A stretch of DNA of 25,000 bases, from positions 870,816 to 895,815 of the forward strand of contig CAJNDS010002723.1 of assembly GCA_905221605.1 (NCBI GenBank), in the 5' to 3' direction. Below, piece after piece: positions 1 through 8,059 of this stretch. Source of the DNA: Symbiodinium natans (Eukaryota; Sar; Dinophyceae; Suessiales; Symbiodiniaceae). Position numbers and translations under genes: made by a program. Below the pieces are notes generated by a model, which searched no databases, was not told the origin of the DNA, and worked only from the letters and a program-made list of their open reading frames with translations. Position 1 is the first letter of the stretch, and each line of letters begins with the position of its first letter.

Positions 1-45
1 ATCTTCTTTTTAATTTCTGTTTGGGGGTTCTTAAGCAATTCGTAG
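1..45 (+). mobile_element. Family A inverted-repeat element, right end only (A1)
   Basis: The last ~20 bases match the right terminal repeat of four other family A copies (TTCTTAAGCAATTCGTAG). The left end lies outside the window. AATA follows directly and could be the target duplication. Orientation is the same as in every other copy here. Confidence 0.6.
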
Positions 46-88
46 AATAGGGGGGGGGGGGTCCCCATAGTTTCGTATAACCTTGCAG

Positions 89-154
89 GTGGCCATCGAT
101 CCTAGCCTCGGCCTCACCAATGACTCCCTGCACCCTGAGCTTGTGGAGGATCCC
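89..154 (+). CDS. Candidate exon of unknown protein, upstream of the membrane-protein gene
   Basis: An acceptor-like CTTGCAG precedes an open frame reading VAIDPSLGLTNDSLHPELVE and a few more residues; a GT lies at 155-156. The product is not recognised. Its 3' part (130-156) is repeated at 257-283 on the far side of a TTTAGGG tract, so this may be a duplicated, broken copy of the next exon rather than a separate one. Confidence 0.3.
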
Positions 155-164
155 GTTAGGCGTC

Positions 165-256
165 TAGGCTTTAGGGTTGAGGGTTTTAGGGTTTAGGGTT
201 TAGGGTTTTAGGGTTCAGGGTTTAGGGTTTAGGGTTTAGGGTTTAGGGTTCAGGGT
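165..256 (+). repeat. Interstitial TTTAGGG tract flanked by a direct duplication
   Basis: About a dozen TTTAGGG units with some TTTTAGGG and TTCAGGG variants. The bases just before it (130-156) and just after it (257-283) are 23/27 identical direct repeats, both beginning GCA and containing TGTGGAGGA. Confidence 0.9.
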
Positions 257-260
257 GCAG

Positions 261-324
261 CCTGAGAGTGTGGAGGAGCCCGTGGCTTTCCTGGAGACGG
301 CCTGGAACCTGGCCCCTTCTAGGA
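261..324 (+). CDS. Candidate exon of the ShKT membrane-protein gene
   Basis: Follows an acceptor-like GGTGCAG and reads PESVEEPVAFLETAWNLAPS, leaving one extra base before GT at 325-326. The next candidate exon begins at 486 with two bases that complete this codon, so the phases agree. The assignment to the gene is inferred only from strand, spacing and phase. Confidence 0.4.
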
Positions 325-390
325 GTACATTGGGAATGTTCTTTTTCTTTTTGGGGTACTATAATTCCTAGGAAACAGCAAAGAATTTCG

Positions 391-450
391 GTTTAGGGTT
401 TAGGGTTTAGGGTTTAGGGTTTAGGGTTTAGGGTTTAGGGTTTAGGGTTT
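391..450 (+). repeat. TTTAGGG tract inside a putative intron
   Basis: About 8.5 nearly perfect TTTAGGG units. It lies inside the putative GT-AG intron 325-485 (starting GTACATTGGG, ending CAGTATAG). Confidence 0.95.
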
Positions 451-485
451 CGGAACTTTTTGTTAGGGTTCCACAATCAGTATAG

Positions 486-561
486 GTCCTGGTCTTGGGC
501 CATACGAATTGTGGCCGGGTGGACCTGGTGATCGCCTGCTTGCTCTGGTTGCTTGCTCTTG
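486..561 (+). CDS. Candidate exon of the ShKT membrane-protein gene
   Basis: Open frame reading GPGLGPYELWPGGPGDRLLA followed by LVACS, between AG at 484-485 and a GT donor at 562. Joining it to 682 gives an in-frame continuation into the hydrophobic start of the main exon (ACS, CGLMQISFFF). This supplies a start for the large exon, which itself has no upstream ATG. No clear initiator is visible, so the true 5' end is probably outside the window. Confidence 0.45.
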
Positions 562-665
562 GTTAGTAGGGAATGGGGGGGGAATGAAGTACCCTCTAGA
601 ATCCCTTGAAAAGGGCATTATATATGTATATATATATATAGGGTACCTCATTCCCTGCTAACCAA
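559..665. mobile_element. Hairpin inverted-repeat element forming most of intron 562-681
   Basis: Arms TTGGTTAGTAGGGAATG (559-575) and its complement CATTCCCTGCTAACCAA (649-665) differ at one base. A second inner pair pairs 583-593 with 641-651, again with one mismatch. The centre holds (TA)n. It lies between candidate exons; splicing 561 to 682 uses GT at 562 and CAG at 679-681. Resembles a MITE or introner. Confidence 0.6.
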
Positions 666-681
666 CAGTAAGGTTGGGCAG

Positions 682-2596
682 CGGCTTGATGCAAATCTCC
701 TTCTTCTTCATCCTCCTCTCGGATGACTTTCTGGGCGAGCCCTTCGGGAATCAGGTCGAGGTGGCGAAAGCGTGGCGCGAGTCCATCGCGCACGACTTCA
801 AGCACATGGACCTGAATGACGAGAGCCTCGTCTCCCGAGTGTGCAGAGCCGATCGCACGCTGATTCTGTCGACTTCGCAGATGCAGATGCTGGACCAGAT
901 CAATGCCTTCCTCGGCCTCGGCAAGGACGAGTTCCAAGCGCCCTACTTCCAGCCCGGCATTCTGCTCTGCATGATGTGCATCCTGCTCTGGTGTTTGTAC
1001 CTCCTCAACGAATTCCGACTCGTGATCTTTTCCTTGGAGGCCGTGTCCCAAGTCCCGCGTGGGCCCCGAACGCAGTGGAAAAGGCGCGGAGGCTTCCAAA
1101 CGATCTCCTACGGCCGATTTGGCGTCTACTGCTTCATGCGCTTGGCGCGCTTCTTCATCGCCGTGGGCCTGCTCTATGCTGGCGTGCAGTGGCTGAGCGG
1201 CACGATCTCTATCACGGAGCTCATCTTGAATGCCGTGGCCTTGTCCGCTGTTTTGCAGATCGACGAGATGGTCTTCGCGGCCCTGATGCCGAAGAAGATC
1301 CAGATCTGCATTCAGGACCTCGAGGCCATCAAGGTACCCTACAGTAAAGCCCGGAGTCAGACGGAGTCCATCATGCTCCTCGTGGGGATCACATGTCTCA
1401 TGCTGTGGCCGTGGATGTACAACGTAGGGCCGCTGAGCTGGGACATGTTGGAGGTCAAGCGACAGTACTGTGGGGGCACGCAGAACTTCGTGGTGGCGGG
1501 GAATCAGGTCCAGGGGGTCACGGTGGGACTGGTCACCTTGGACCACGCCCAGGGTCTGAACCAAACTTCCCTCACCCGCTTCGCTGTGAGCCGGCACATC
1601 TGGCAGGAGCCCCTGGGAACCTCGAACTACATCCGTTTCACCCAGGATCGATCCAGCTTTGTGACTGCCAGGGACATGGACATGCATCAGCGCAACCTCC
1701 ATGACAGTCTCTGCATGGACTTTGACAACATCTTCCTGGGCAACGCGACCCATGAGCTTCAGGAGTTCTACCGCCAGTACTTCTACTCGGCCAGCTACGA
1801 AGCAGGGATTCCAGAAGGAGCCAGTTGCGCAGAGATGGCGCACCTCTGCCACTCCATAGATACCAAGGCGCGCCTGGTGCGGCACGTATGTCCCCGCACG
1901 TGCGACTGCCACCTGCAGCACTCGAATCCCCTCCTGAAGCTTGTGGGCGAGGGCTGCTCGAAAGCCTGCTTCACTGAGCAAGAGTACGCCATGCGCTTTT
2001 CACCTTGCGAGGACATGAACCTGGAGGAGTCCCCTCACCTCCGGGAGGCCTGGGAGGGGTTCTGGGACAGCTACAAGCCATTGATGGAGCAGAGGGTGGG
2101 GATGAACTTCAGCAGCCCCAGCCTCAGCTTCGTTCCTGACTTCCTGGCCTATGTCAAGCAGGTGGGGTGTCCAGGCCTCGGCGTGGTGCCCACCGACCCC
2201 GTCACGCGCAGCCCGTGGTGTTCAGGCAGCCAGCTGTACCTATATCCCCCTTGGGAATTAGTTTTTTGTTTTTGTTTTTATAAATTCCAAGAGCATATTA
2301 AACATACTATTTTTACTAGGGTTCTACAGGGGGAGTCTAGGTACTATGGCCCCCTTGCGAATTGGTGCCCGCGGACTTGCGGCTGCCACACCTCGGAAAC
2401 ACTGCCCTGGTGGTGCCCCCGGAGTTGCGAGGGCTGCAAGGACACGGCGAACTTCCCTACTCACATTCGCGTCAGTGACTGTGCACAGTCTCTTCAGACG
2501 GGGCTATGCGAGGCCTATCCGCTTGAGTCGGCTGTGTACTGCGCAGAAACCTGCAACCTTTGCTCCGCACTTCACAACAACGGGACCATTGACTAG
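682..2596 (+). CDS. Multi-pass membrane protein with cysteine-rich ShKT-like C-terminal modules (5'-incomplete, one internal intron)
   Basis: Large open frame ending at TAG 2594-2596. The first in-frame ATG is at 689, but an in-frame stop at 659 and a hydrophobic start suggest an upstream exon. Counting residues from 674, hydrophobic and probably membrane-spanning segments lie near 8-17, 92-112, 153-172, 180-204 and 232-250. A soluble, probably extracellular, region follows with NATH and NQT glycosylation-type sites. Three cysteine modules close the protein: about 385-412 (CPRTCDC), 506-588 (CPRTCGC then CPRSCEGC) and 603-630 (CAETCNLC). The C-P-x-T-C pattern is typical of ShKT domains, which are common in dinoflagellate proteins of unknown role. 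Removing intron 2236-2340 fuses QLY to YGPLANWCPRTCGC and restores the second module. The family is not identified; a surface receptor, channel-like or adhesion protein is possible. Confidence 0.85.
2236..2340 (+). mobile_element. Introner-like element: 105-bp GT-AG intron with inverted repeats and GTAC duplication
   Basis: AT-rich insert in a GC-rich exon. GTAC at 2236-2239 is repeated at 2341-2344. The insert 2240-2340 starts CTATATCCCCCTTG and ends CAGGGGGAGTCTAG, imperfect inverted repeats. The GT of the first GTAC is the donor and the terminal TCTAG the acceptor, so splicing restores the pre-insertion sequence exactly. The length (105) is divisible by three with no stop, so an unspliced transcript would read through with 35 extra hydrophobic residues. 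Confidence 0.85.
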
Positions 2597-3038
2597 CCGG
2601 ACAGCATGAACGTGGCGGCAAACCCCTTTTCGGCCAGAAGCCGTTGAGGGGAGGGGGTGAAGGCGACAAAGTAAGCTCTCGGAGATAGCCGCAAGAAAAC
2701 ACTTTGGAGAATCAAATTTTGGTGGGCGGCATTTCCGGAGGCAGCGTCAGGTCAGGTGTGAGACGACAAATTCGGTGTTCACTACACAGCCTGCTGTGTG
2801 AGAGAGTATGTTTATCGTTGGTGCTTCTGGGCCGCTTTTCCAGCAGGCGGCGGATCTGCACCTCATCGGCATGTGGCCCCAGAAGCTGTAGCTCTACACT
2901 TTCCGAGATACTTCGCTTTGCTGACAACCTCTCTTGCCTCCCCCCGCTCCCCCTCCCCCCCTCCACATGTGGCCGATCGGTGCCTCCGTTTCCCTGCGGC
3001 CCGGGAGTTGCAACACTGCACATATGCCCAAACACCTA
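2597..3038. other. 3' flank of the membrane-protein gene; no gene recognised
   Basis: Mixed-composition spacer with a pyrimidine-rich CCCCCGCTCCCC stretch near 2941-2962. Open frames on both strands overlap and none resembles a known protein. Confidence 0.5.
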
Positions 3039-3143
3039 CCTGGGAGGATCCAAAGAGGTAGAACCCCCAACTAGTACCCCTGCACTACCAAGGGGTTCCA
3101 AGAGGAGCTCTTCAGGAGATCTACCTTTTGGATCCTCCCCAGG
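3039..3143. mobile_element. Short inverted-repeat element (~105 bp)
   Basis: CCTGGGAGGATCCAAAGAGG at 3039 is mirrored at 3120-3143 (TCTACCTTTTGGATCCTC, then CCCAGG); the 24-bp arms differ by about one substitution and one indel. No clear target duplication and no coding potential. Confidence 0.6.
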
Positions 3144-3219
3144 GGTCTGGGTATAAAAAGGCTGAAGGCGGCCTACTGCGAGCCCCGGTTGGGGCAGTCT
3201 GGTCTGGTCGCGACTTTCA

Positions 3220-3329
3220 GCTTCTAAGTGGGGCTCTAAGTAGGGCAGCTATAGTTTTAACTGGCTATGGCCTCACTTAGGGTGCATATAACCCTGCTGA
3301 TAACTACCCATGAACCTCCAAGCAGGGTA
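3220..3329. mobile_element. Family B inverted-repeat element (B1), left end degraded
   Basis: Contains the family B motifs CTTCTAAGTGGGG at the left and AACTACCCATGAACCTCCAAGC at the right, shared with copies near 4863, 10877, 14365, 17302, 17823 and 19169. Confidence 0.55.
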
Positions 3330-3606
3330 GGTTTCCAACTTTTTTTTGGTCTGAAAAGAGCCGGAGGCATGAACTCGGACCGTCTCGTGCAAAATTGTTT
3401 GATTCCTGCAGCTTCCCGCAGCTTCAGCTTAAAGCGGGTGGTCACAAAAGCGCTCTGAGCCCGACCTGGCTTGCCCCGAAGAGGAACTCAAGTTACCGCA
3501 AGTCGCGTGCTCAGTCCTTAGAACAGTGGGAGATCAGCGGGCCCATCTTAAGGGACCATGTGTCTACCCCTAGATATAACAGCAAGCTGGAGATTCTATG
3601 CTCTCA
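3330..3606. other. Spacer with one possible mini-exon (3527-3559)
   Basis: 3527-3559 reads WEISGPILRDH between AACAG and a GTGTCT donor-like site, an 11-codon phase-0 island. The rest shows short open frames in several phases and no recognisable product. Confidence 0.25.
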
Positions 3607-3668
3607 GAACCCGGAAAGAGAGGGGGTTTAGGGTTTAGGGTTAGGAACCCGGAAAGAAAGAGAGGGGG
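3607..3668 (+). repeat. TTTAGGG insert flanked by a direct duplication
   Basis: GAACCCGGAAAGAGAGGGGG (3607-3626) recurs at 3645-3668 with a 4-base AAAG insertion. Between them lie only TTTAGGG units. The right copy runs into a (GGGGGT)n microsatellite to about 3689. Confidence 0.85.
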
Positions 3669-3773
3669 TGGGGGTGGGGGTGGGGGTGGAAACAATCCCA
3701 GAGAGCGGATGCCTCAGGTGCCTTCCCCGCAAAGTGAGGACGCTGGCTGCGACAGGCAGAGAAGGGTCTGGGT

Positions 3774-3852
3774 TTTAGGGGTTTTCGGGTTTTTCGGGTT
3801 TTTCGGGTTTAGGGTTTAGGTTTTCGGGTTTTCGGGTTTTAGGGTTTAGGGG
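3774..3852 (+). repeat. Degenerate telomere-type tract (TTTTCGGG / TTTAGGG)
   Basis: Alternating GGGTTTTCGGG and TTTAGGG units. The TTTCGGG variant is locally amplified. Confidence 0.8.
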
Positions 3853-4017
3853 TTAAGGCGAGGGTAACGAATTGAGCCTGGAGAGCTCCGGAATCCAATC
3901 TGAGAGTGCACCGGTGTTTGGGGCATGCCCTTCAGACCTCATCACAAAGGAGCCCTGATATGCTTAGCAGCATATCTCGGTACGTTCGGGGGGTATGCAT
4001 TGGGCTCTCCAGTACTA
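3853..4017. other. Spacer with short inverted repeats
   Basis: CTGGAGAGC near 3879 is inverted as GCTCTCCAG near 4003, and GATATGC is inverted as GCATATC at 3956-3977. Possibly a degraded inverted-repeat element; no gene seen. Confidence 0.35.
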
Positions 4018-4124
4018 CCCTCAACCCTAAACCCTCAACCCTAAACCCCTAAACCCTAAACCCTAAACCCTAAACCCTAAACCCTAAACCCTAAACCCTA
4101 AACCCTAAACCCTAAACCCTAAAC
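4018..4124 (-). repeat. CCCTAAA tract
   Basis: About 15 CCCTAAA units, mostly perfect, opposite in orientation to the tracts upstream. Confidence 0.95.
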
Positions 4125-4540
4125 GGCGCCTGATGGTGTGTGCAGTGCGGGTGGCGAAACCCTAAACCGCGTTGCCTCGTCTTAGGAGCTGGGAGGCGGC
4201 AGGAAAGTACTCGTGGGATGTAGGGCCTACGTGCAACAGAAGGGTTCTGAGGATCGTGTTTTAGGGATCGTTTAGGCTTACTTCGCCAAGAGTTGAACTT
4301 TAGACTTTTGTGGTTTCCTTATTCTGTAGAAAAAAGTCGAAGTCAACCTTTTTTCTATTGGTTATTGGAGAAGTAAGTCGGGTCCTGAGGATCTGTAAGG
4401 TTCTGATATCTCTCCGGACTTGGGATTTGTTTTTTTTCCCAGGTAGGGCCCCTTATCGAGAATGTGGAACAATAGACCCTGCACCATACCCAAGCCGCAG
4501 AGGAGATAGTTGTAAGTTTGCGTAAGTTTACATGTATATG
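4125..4540. other. Non-coding spacer
   Basis: GTGTGCAGTGCGGGTGGCGAAA near 4138 resembles GGGCATTGCGGGTGGCAAAA near 7522; both are followed by CCCTAAA. No frame with protein-like content was recognised. Confidence 0.4.
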
Positions 4541-4602
4541 TAGGGTTTAGGATGGTTTAGGGTTTAGGGTTTAGGGCTTGGGGTTTAGGATTTAGGGTTT
4601 AG
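4541..4602 (+). repeat. TTTAGGG tract
   Basis: About seven units with GATGGTTTAGGG and GGCTTGGGG variants. Confidence 0.85.
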
Positions 4603-4722
4603 TCTGTCGCGTCGAGTCATCAAGGGGCGGGAGCCTTGTTGCATAGCCAGCGCGCTTGCCAGGAGTGGCCATGGCAACCGAGGCAGCCAAGGCCACCTTC
4701 GGGCACGACATCTTTCAACATT
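4603..4722. other. GC-rich open island between telomere-type tracts, strand unclear
   Basis: Plus strand: GGCCATGG start context reading MATEAAKATFGHDIFQHSP. Minus strand: ATG reading MSCPKVALAASVAMATPGKR and about 19 further codons. Both are open, so an exon is plausible but its strand cannot be fixed by eye. Confidence 0.3.
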
Positions 4723-4838
4723 CACCCTAAACCCTAAACCCTAAACCCTAAACCCTAAACTCTAAACCCTAAACCCTAAACCCCAAAACCCTAAACCCTA
4801 AACCCTAAACCCTAAACCCTAAACCCTAACCCTAAACC
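4723..4838 (-). repeat. CCCTAAA tract
   Basis: About 16 CCCTAAA units with one CTCTAAA, one CCCCAAAA and one CCCTAA variant. Confidence 0.95.
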
Positions 4839-4862
4839 GCGCTTTGGGTGCACGTGATTTCC

Positions 4863-4974
4863 ACTTGAAGGCTCTTGGGGTACTTCTAAGTGGGGTTATC
4901 ATGTGCCCGAGATGAGGTTACAGCCATAGTTACCCTTGCTTGTAACCCTACTTCTAAGTACTATTGAACCTCCA
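4863..4974. mobile_element. Family B element (B2), interrupted at its right end by a family A insertion
   Basis: Left end ACTTGAAGGCTC and inner TTCTAAGTGGGGTTA pair with TAACCCTACTTCTAAGTA and TTGAACCTCCA at the right. The expected end CCTCCAAGC is split: CCTCCA is followed by A2, and TCCAAGC resumes after A2. Confidence 0.7.
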
Positions 4975-5140
4975 CTACTGTTTGCTTAAGAAGCCCCTAA
5001 ACCCTAAACCCTAAACCCTAAACCCTAAACCCTAAACCCTAAACCCTAAACTTCCTAAACCCTCCCAAAAGTATATAAAATAATCCCTGTATAACTTATA
5101 AGGAAGAATCTTTTTCTCGGGGTTCTTAAGCAACTTGTAG
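4975..5140 (+). mobile_element. Family A inverted-repeat element (A2) with internal CCCTAAA expansion
   Basis: Starts CTACTGTTTGCTTAAGAAG and ends GGTTCTTAAGCAACTTGTAG. TCCA is duplicated at 4971-4974 and 5141-5144. Where other copies have a C-run plus A-run, this one holds about 60 bp of CCCTAAA (4995-5051). The inner AAGGAAGAATC block is conserved. Inserted into the end of B2, so A was active after B. Confidence 0.85.
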
Positions 5141-5193
5141 TCCAAGCATGGGGCAGAGGAGGTGTGCTTCATGAGTTCGAGGCGGCCGAGTAG
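5141..5193 (+). CDS. Candidate small exon following A2
   Basis: Begins exactly at the A2 end (GTAG) and reads SKHGAEEVCFMSSRRPS plus two bases, ending at AG before GTGAGG, a near-consensus donor. The product is unrecognised. Part of it may be residual B2 sequence (TCCAAGC). Confidence 0.3.
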
Positions 5194-5407
5194 GTGAGGA
5201 TCGTCCTACACCCTGGATTCTGCTTTGTGGTACTTTACTGTAACTTTAGATCCTTACTTTTTTGGGTTTACTGGGTTTCTTAATAAGGCAGCGAAAAGTG
5301 TAATTTTTAGCGACACTCCTGAGTGCAGCCAAGTCTACAGCAGGCTGTTGCTGCACAAGCCCAGAGAAGCTCCAGCTGCAACCCTCAACCTCCCTCAAAA
5401 AGAAGAC
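5194..5407. other. Spacer with an exon-like 3' part
   Basis: After TGCAG at about 5328 the plus strand reads PSLQQAVAAQAQRSSSCNPQ and on into PPSKRRPKP. The complement also has an acceptor-like TTGCAG followed by LELLWACAATACC. Strand and reality are unresolved. Confidence 0.2.
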
Positions 5408-5491
5408 CTAAACCCGAAACCCTAAACCCTAAACCCTAAGCCCTAAACCCTGAACCCTGAACCCTGAACCCTAAACCCTAAACCCTAACCT
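5408..5491 (-). repeat. CCCTAAA tract with CCCTGAA variants
   Basis: About 11 units; a run of three CCCTGAA variants is clustered in the middle. Confidence 0.95.
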
Positions 5492-5839
5492 CTGCACCCA
5501 AGCCCCAAGCTAGGCGGCGGGCAAAACTCCATTTTCGCTCAACAGAGCCTTTGAGTGCGGCTCAAACCAAGGCCATGACGCCAAAACAAGCAACCGCAAG
5601 AGGATGGCTCCTGGGATATAGGAGACAAGCAAATAGCATATGTGTACTGACATGTATAGATTATCACACGAGGCTGAGAAGCGCATGCACAGCTGAGGCG
5701 CAGTGCAGTGCGCGATGCCTGGAACCTGGAAGGCCCCAACATCCACACCAAGCCCCAACCTATCAAAAGGCAAAGTAACCCCCAGGTCAGTCAGGTTGAT
5801 GCCTCCAATGCAAGAGGACTCTTGCGTGAAGAAGCTTAG
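5492..5839. other. Spacer, no gene supported
   Basis: Short open frames exist on both strands (75-87 codons) but have no recognisable content and none has a convincing start. Confidence 0.4.
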
Positions 5840-6223
5840 CTAGGATCCGCAGCGCCTTGCGAACCAGACACACCTGTACAGCCAAAGTCTGGTGCAGTTC
5901 CCTATAAGCCTATAAACGATAGACGCAGGATCAACCCAACTGTTGCTCACCGGGTCTTGGACCGGAAAGGCAACACCAGCCCCAACAAACCAAAACGTGA
6001 GCTCCAAAGTCGAAACCAGGCAAGCCTGATCATGGTTGGCATCCTGCTCCAAAAGCAAAGCCGCGACATTCCTAAGAAAACCAGCGGGGAGCGCGGAGGA
6101 GGTACTATCAAGCAGCTGCCTCCACCCCAGCGGGGTCAAATCCGAGAGCCTAAACTGTACATCAAGCAGGGGCAGATATATCTCAACGACATCTGGTTCA
6201 ACAGGCTCACCCTCCGGACGCAA
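5840..6223 (-). CDS. Candidate exon or gene fragment, unknown protein
   Basis: A 127-codon minus-strand frame with balanced, globular-protein-like content (for example VEIYLPLLDVQFRLSDLTPL, then GWRQLLDS, then LLLEQDANHDQACLVSTLEL). It opens just after an in-frame stop, has no ATG at its 5' end, and stops at 5840, so it would be an internal or terminal exon or a relic. A shorter plus-strand frame overlaps but is biased to K, R, Q and P. No family recognised. Confidence 0.35.
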   Translation of the reverse strand: MRPEGEPVEPDVVEIYLPLLDVQFRLSDLTPLGWRQLLDSTSSALPAGFLRNVAALLLEQDANHDQACLVSTLELTFWFVGAGVAFPVQDPVSNSWVDPASIVYRLIGNCTRLWLYRCVWFARRCGS

Positions 6224-6235
6224 AGTTTACATATG

Positions 6236-6300
6236 CATAGATAAATAATAAATAAATAAATATAAATATATAATAAATATCAACATATATATATATATAC
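6236..6300. repeat. AT-rich microsatellite (TAAA/AATA, then TA)
   Basis: AAATAAATAAAT-type repeats pass into (AT)n. Confidence 0.85.
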
Positions 6301-6607
6301 ATGTGTGAGAGAAAACGGCAAAAAAAACAAGCAACGAGCGAAAAGCGAGAAGCCAAAAGCAATGAACGGCAGTAAGAGACAGGCAACGGCCGCGCAAAAC
6401 GCTCTTAGAGTTACATCTACAAGTGCCACCAACTAACAACAAATCAAAGCAACACAACTTCTTATCATATTATATTGCATGGTATTGTGTTATATTATGC
6501 ATTACTCTCTTTAGAATAGTATGGGTGAAGATGTGGAGAGATGTGGGGAGAGGTGGTGACTTTCATCGTCTTTGGCAGCTGGCTCTTTGCTTTTCCCTTT
6601 CCTTTTC
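6301..6607. other. Spacer, no gene seen
   Basis: Purine-rich at first (AAAACGGCAAAAAAAACAAGC), then AT-rich. No supported feature. Confidence 0.4.
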
Positions 6608-6647
6608 GTTTAGGGTTTAGGGTTTAGGGTTTAGGGTTTAGGGTTAA
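6608..6647 (+). repeat. TTTAGGG tract
   Basis: Five to six perfect units. Confidence 0.95.
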
Positions 6648-6778
6648 GTTTGCTTTGTCTTACATCGTTTGGCATGTTTCCCCTTGTGCAAACAGTCCTT
6701 ACTAGGGATTATAGTACCCCCAATTATGATCCAGTTTAAGGATCCCAATATATCGTAGTTTCTTGCTATGGGTTTCTT

Positions 6779-6832
6779 TCTTTTGCTTTTTGCTTTTTGC
6801 TTTTTGCTTTTTGCTTGTTGCTTTTTGCTTTT
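6779..6832 (+). repeat. TTTTTGC heptamer microsatellite
   Basis: About seven copies of CTTTTTG with a TTGTTGC variant. Its 7-bp period equals that of the telomere repeat, but the sequence is different. Confidence 0.85.
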
Positions 6833-6929
6833 CCATTGCTGACTTTCGTGTTCTTGCGTCTTTGCCCCTTGTTTGGCACCGCGTTTGTTTTGGTGAGTTG
6901 TTTCTCTACAATTTGGCATGTGAGTTACC

Positions 6930-7140
6930 AAAGCTGGGACGAAATACGTACTGAGCGAAATACAGAAGCGCAGGACAGAACGGCAGAAAGACATGCAGAA
7001 CGGAAAAGCGAGAGAAACACGTAAGAAATCCGGAAAGAATCACAGAACGGACGAGCGAGAGAGAGGAAGAGAGCGAACGAAAGAAATACATAAAGAAGGT
7101 CATAGCGAATATGACGAGACCGAAAGAGCGAACTGCGGGG
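6930..7140 (+). other. Purine-rich spacer (GA/CAGA-rich)
   Basis: Strong strand asymmetry with repeated short words such as CAGAACGG, GAGCGA and GAAAGA; degenerate microsatellite-like. No gene supported. Confidence 0.5.
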
Positions 7141-7158
7141 CCGAACGAGAGATGTACT

Positions 7159-7228
7159 TTAGGGTTTAGGGTTTAGGGTTTAGGGTTTAGGGTTTAGGGT
7201 TTAGGGTTTAGGCTAAGGGTTTAGGGAG
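7159..7228 (+). repeat. TTTAGGG tract
   Basis: Seven perfect units, then degenerate GGCTAAGGGTTTAGGGAGGG. Confidence 0.95.
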
Positions 7229-7231
7229 GGT

Positions 7232-7436
7232 ATGCGCTTCACTGCTTCATCCTTTCTCTTTGCGCTTGAGCCGTTCGGCCACCTTGCTGAAGAGACGGCG
7301 ATGGAAGCAACTAAAGGCGACAAAATCAACGCCTGTTGCATCACAAGTCTCAATACAAAACATGCCAACATCATAAACGGTATCAAGATGGAACATGCAA
7401 ATTCTTATGAACTTTACAGAGTTGTGCAAAGGACAT
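7232..7436 (+). CDS. Candidate first exon, unknown protein
   Basis: ATG at 7232 opens 68 codons plus one base (starting MRFTASSFLFALEPF, later MEATKGDKINACCITSLNTK) up to a consensus donor GTGAGT at 7437. The hydrophobic start could be a signal or transit segment. The frame stays open past the donor to 7498. The product is not recognised. Confidence 0.35.
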
Positions 7437-7627
7437 GTGAGTACTTTCCAAACCCGTCATGTCATGTGAGCAGTGCGTTTGCAAAGGGACCCCTCTAAAC
7501 CCTAAACCTTGGTGAGAGCGTGGGCATTGCGGGTGGCAAAAAACAGCCCTAAACCCTTCCCCCCACCCCCGCAAACTCCATGGGGGTCCAGACCTGCCCG
7601 TGCGGGCATGGCGTTGGCAGAAAGGGG
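7437..7627. other. Spacer with small CCCTAAA relics
   Basis: Isolated CCCTAAACCTT at 7497-7510 and C-rich sequence. No gene seen. Confidence 0.4.
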
Positions 7628-7664
7628 AGCCGGGTGGTTGGGGGAGGGCCCCAACCACCCGGCT
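7628..7664. repeat. Perfect 16-bp hairpin with 5-nt loop
   Basis: AGCCGGGTGGTTGGGG, loop GAGGG, then the exact complement. Very stable stem. No T-run follows that would suggest a terminator. Confidence 0.85.
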
Positions 7665-7775
7665 TGTCAAACTTAGGCTCCTGACCCTGAATCTCGCAAC
7701 TCCTAAGCCGTAAAGCCCCAAAAAACACCAAAAAAGCCACAAAAAAAACCAAAACCCCAAAACCCAAAGCCGAAC

Positions 7776-7943
7776 TCCACTCTGGGGCCTTATTCCCTTG
7801 GCCAGGAAAAGGTTCCCATTCAATCCCTGGGACCTACACAATCCTGGTAGCTGAGTCGATAACCTTTTACCTTTTGCGGTAGACACAATCCTGCCAGAAT
7901 TGAAAGGTTGACCCTTTTTGGGCCAGGGTCCTCAGCAACTAGG
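7776..7943. mobile_element. Family C inverted-repeat element (C1)
   Basis: Left CCCTTGGCCAGGAAAAGG and right CTTTTTGGGCCAGGGTCC with CAGCAACTAG form diverged inverted ends like those at 15776-15876. The left boundary is approximate. Confidence 0.45.
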
Positions 7944-8032
7944 CAATATATCAAGGAACATGGAGGCTTTTCTTGTCTAGGTCTAGCAGAAATCTAGCTT
8001 CGTGAAACCTAAAGAGCGTATACGAGGAACAC

Positions 8033-8053
8033 ACCCTAAACCCTAAACCCTAA
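8033..8053 (-). repeat. Short CCCTAAA tract
   Basis: Three units immediately upstream of the exon-like island at 8060. Confidence 0.9.
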
Positions 8054-8059
8054 CCCAAG

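Noticed and set aside
674-676. TTG as the start codon of the membrane-protein gene
   Set aside because: The genome is eukaryotic, where TTG starts are not expected. An upstream in-frame exon or ATG 689 is more plausible.
596-1981. 461-codon minus-strand open frame
   Set aside because: It is the antisense shadow of the membrane-protein exon, whose plus-strand reading has membrane segments and ShKT cysteine modules; the minus reading has no motif and ends in the TATATA repeat.
3150-3160. GGGTATAAAAAGG as a TATA-box promoter
   Set aside because: Perfect in appearance, but no gene starts downstream, and canonical TATA promoters are not typical of dinoflagellates.
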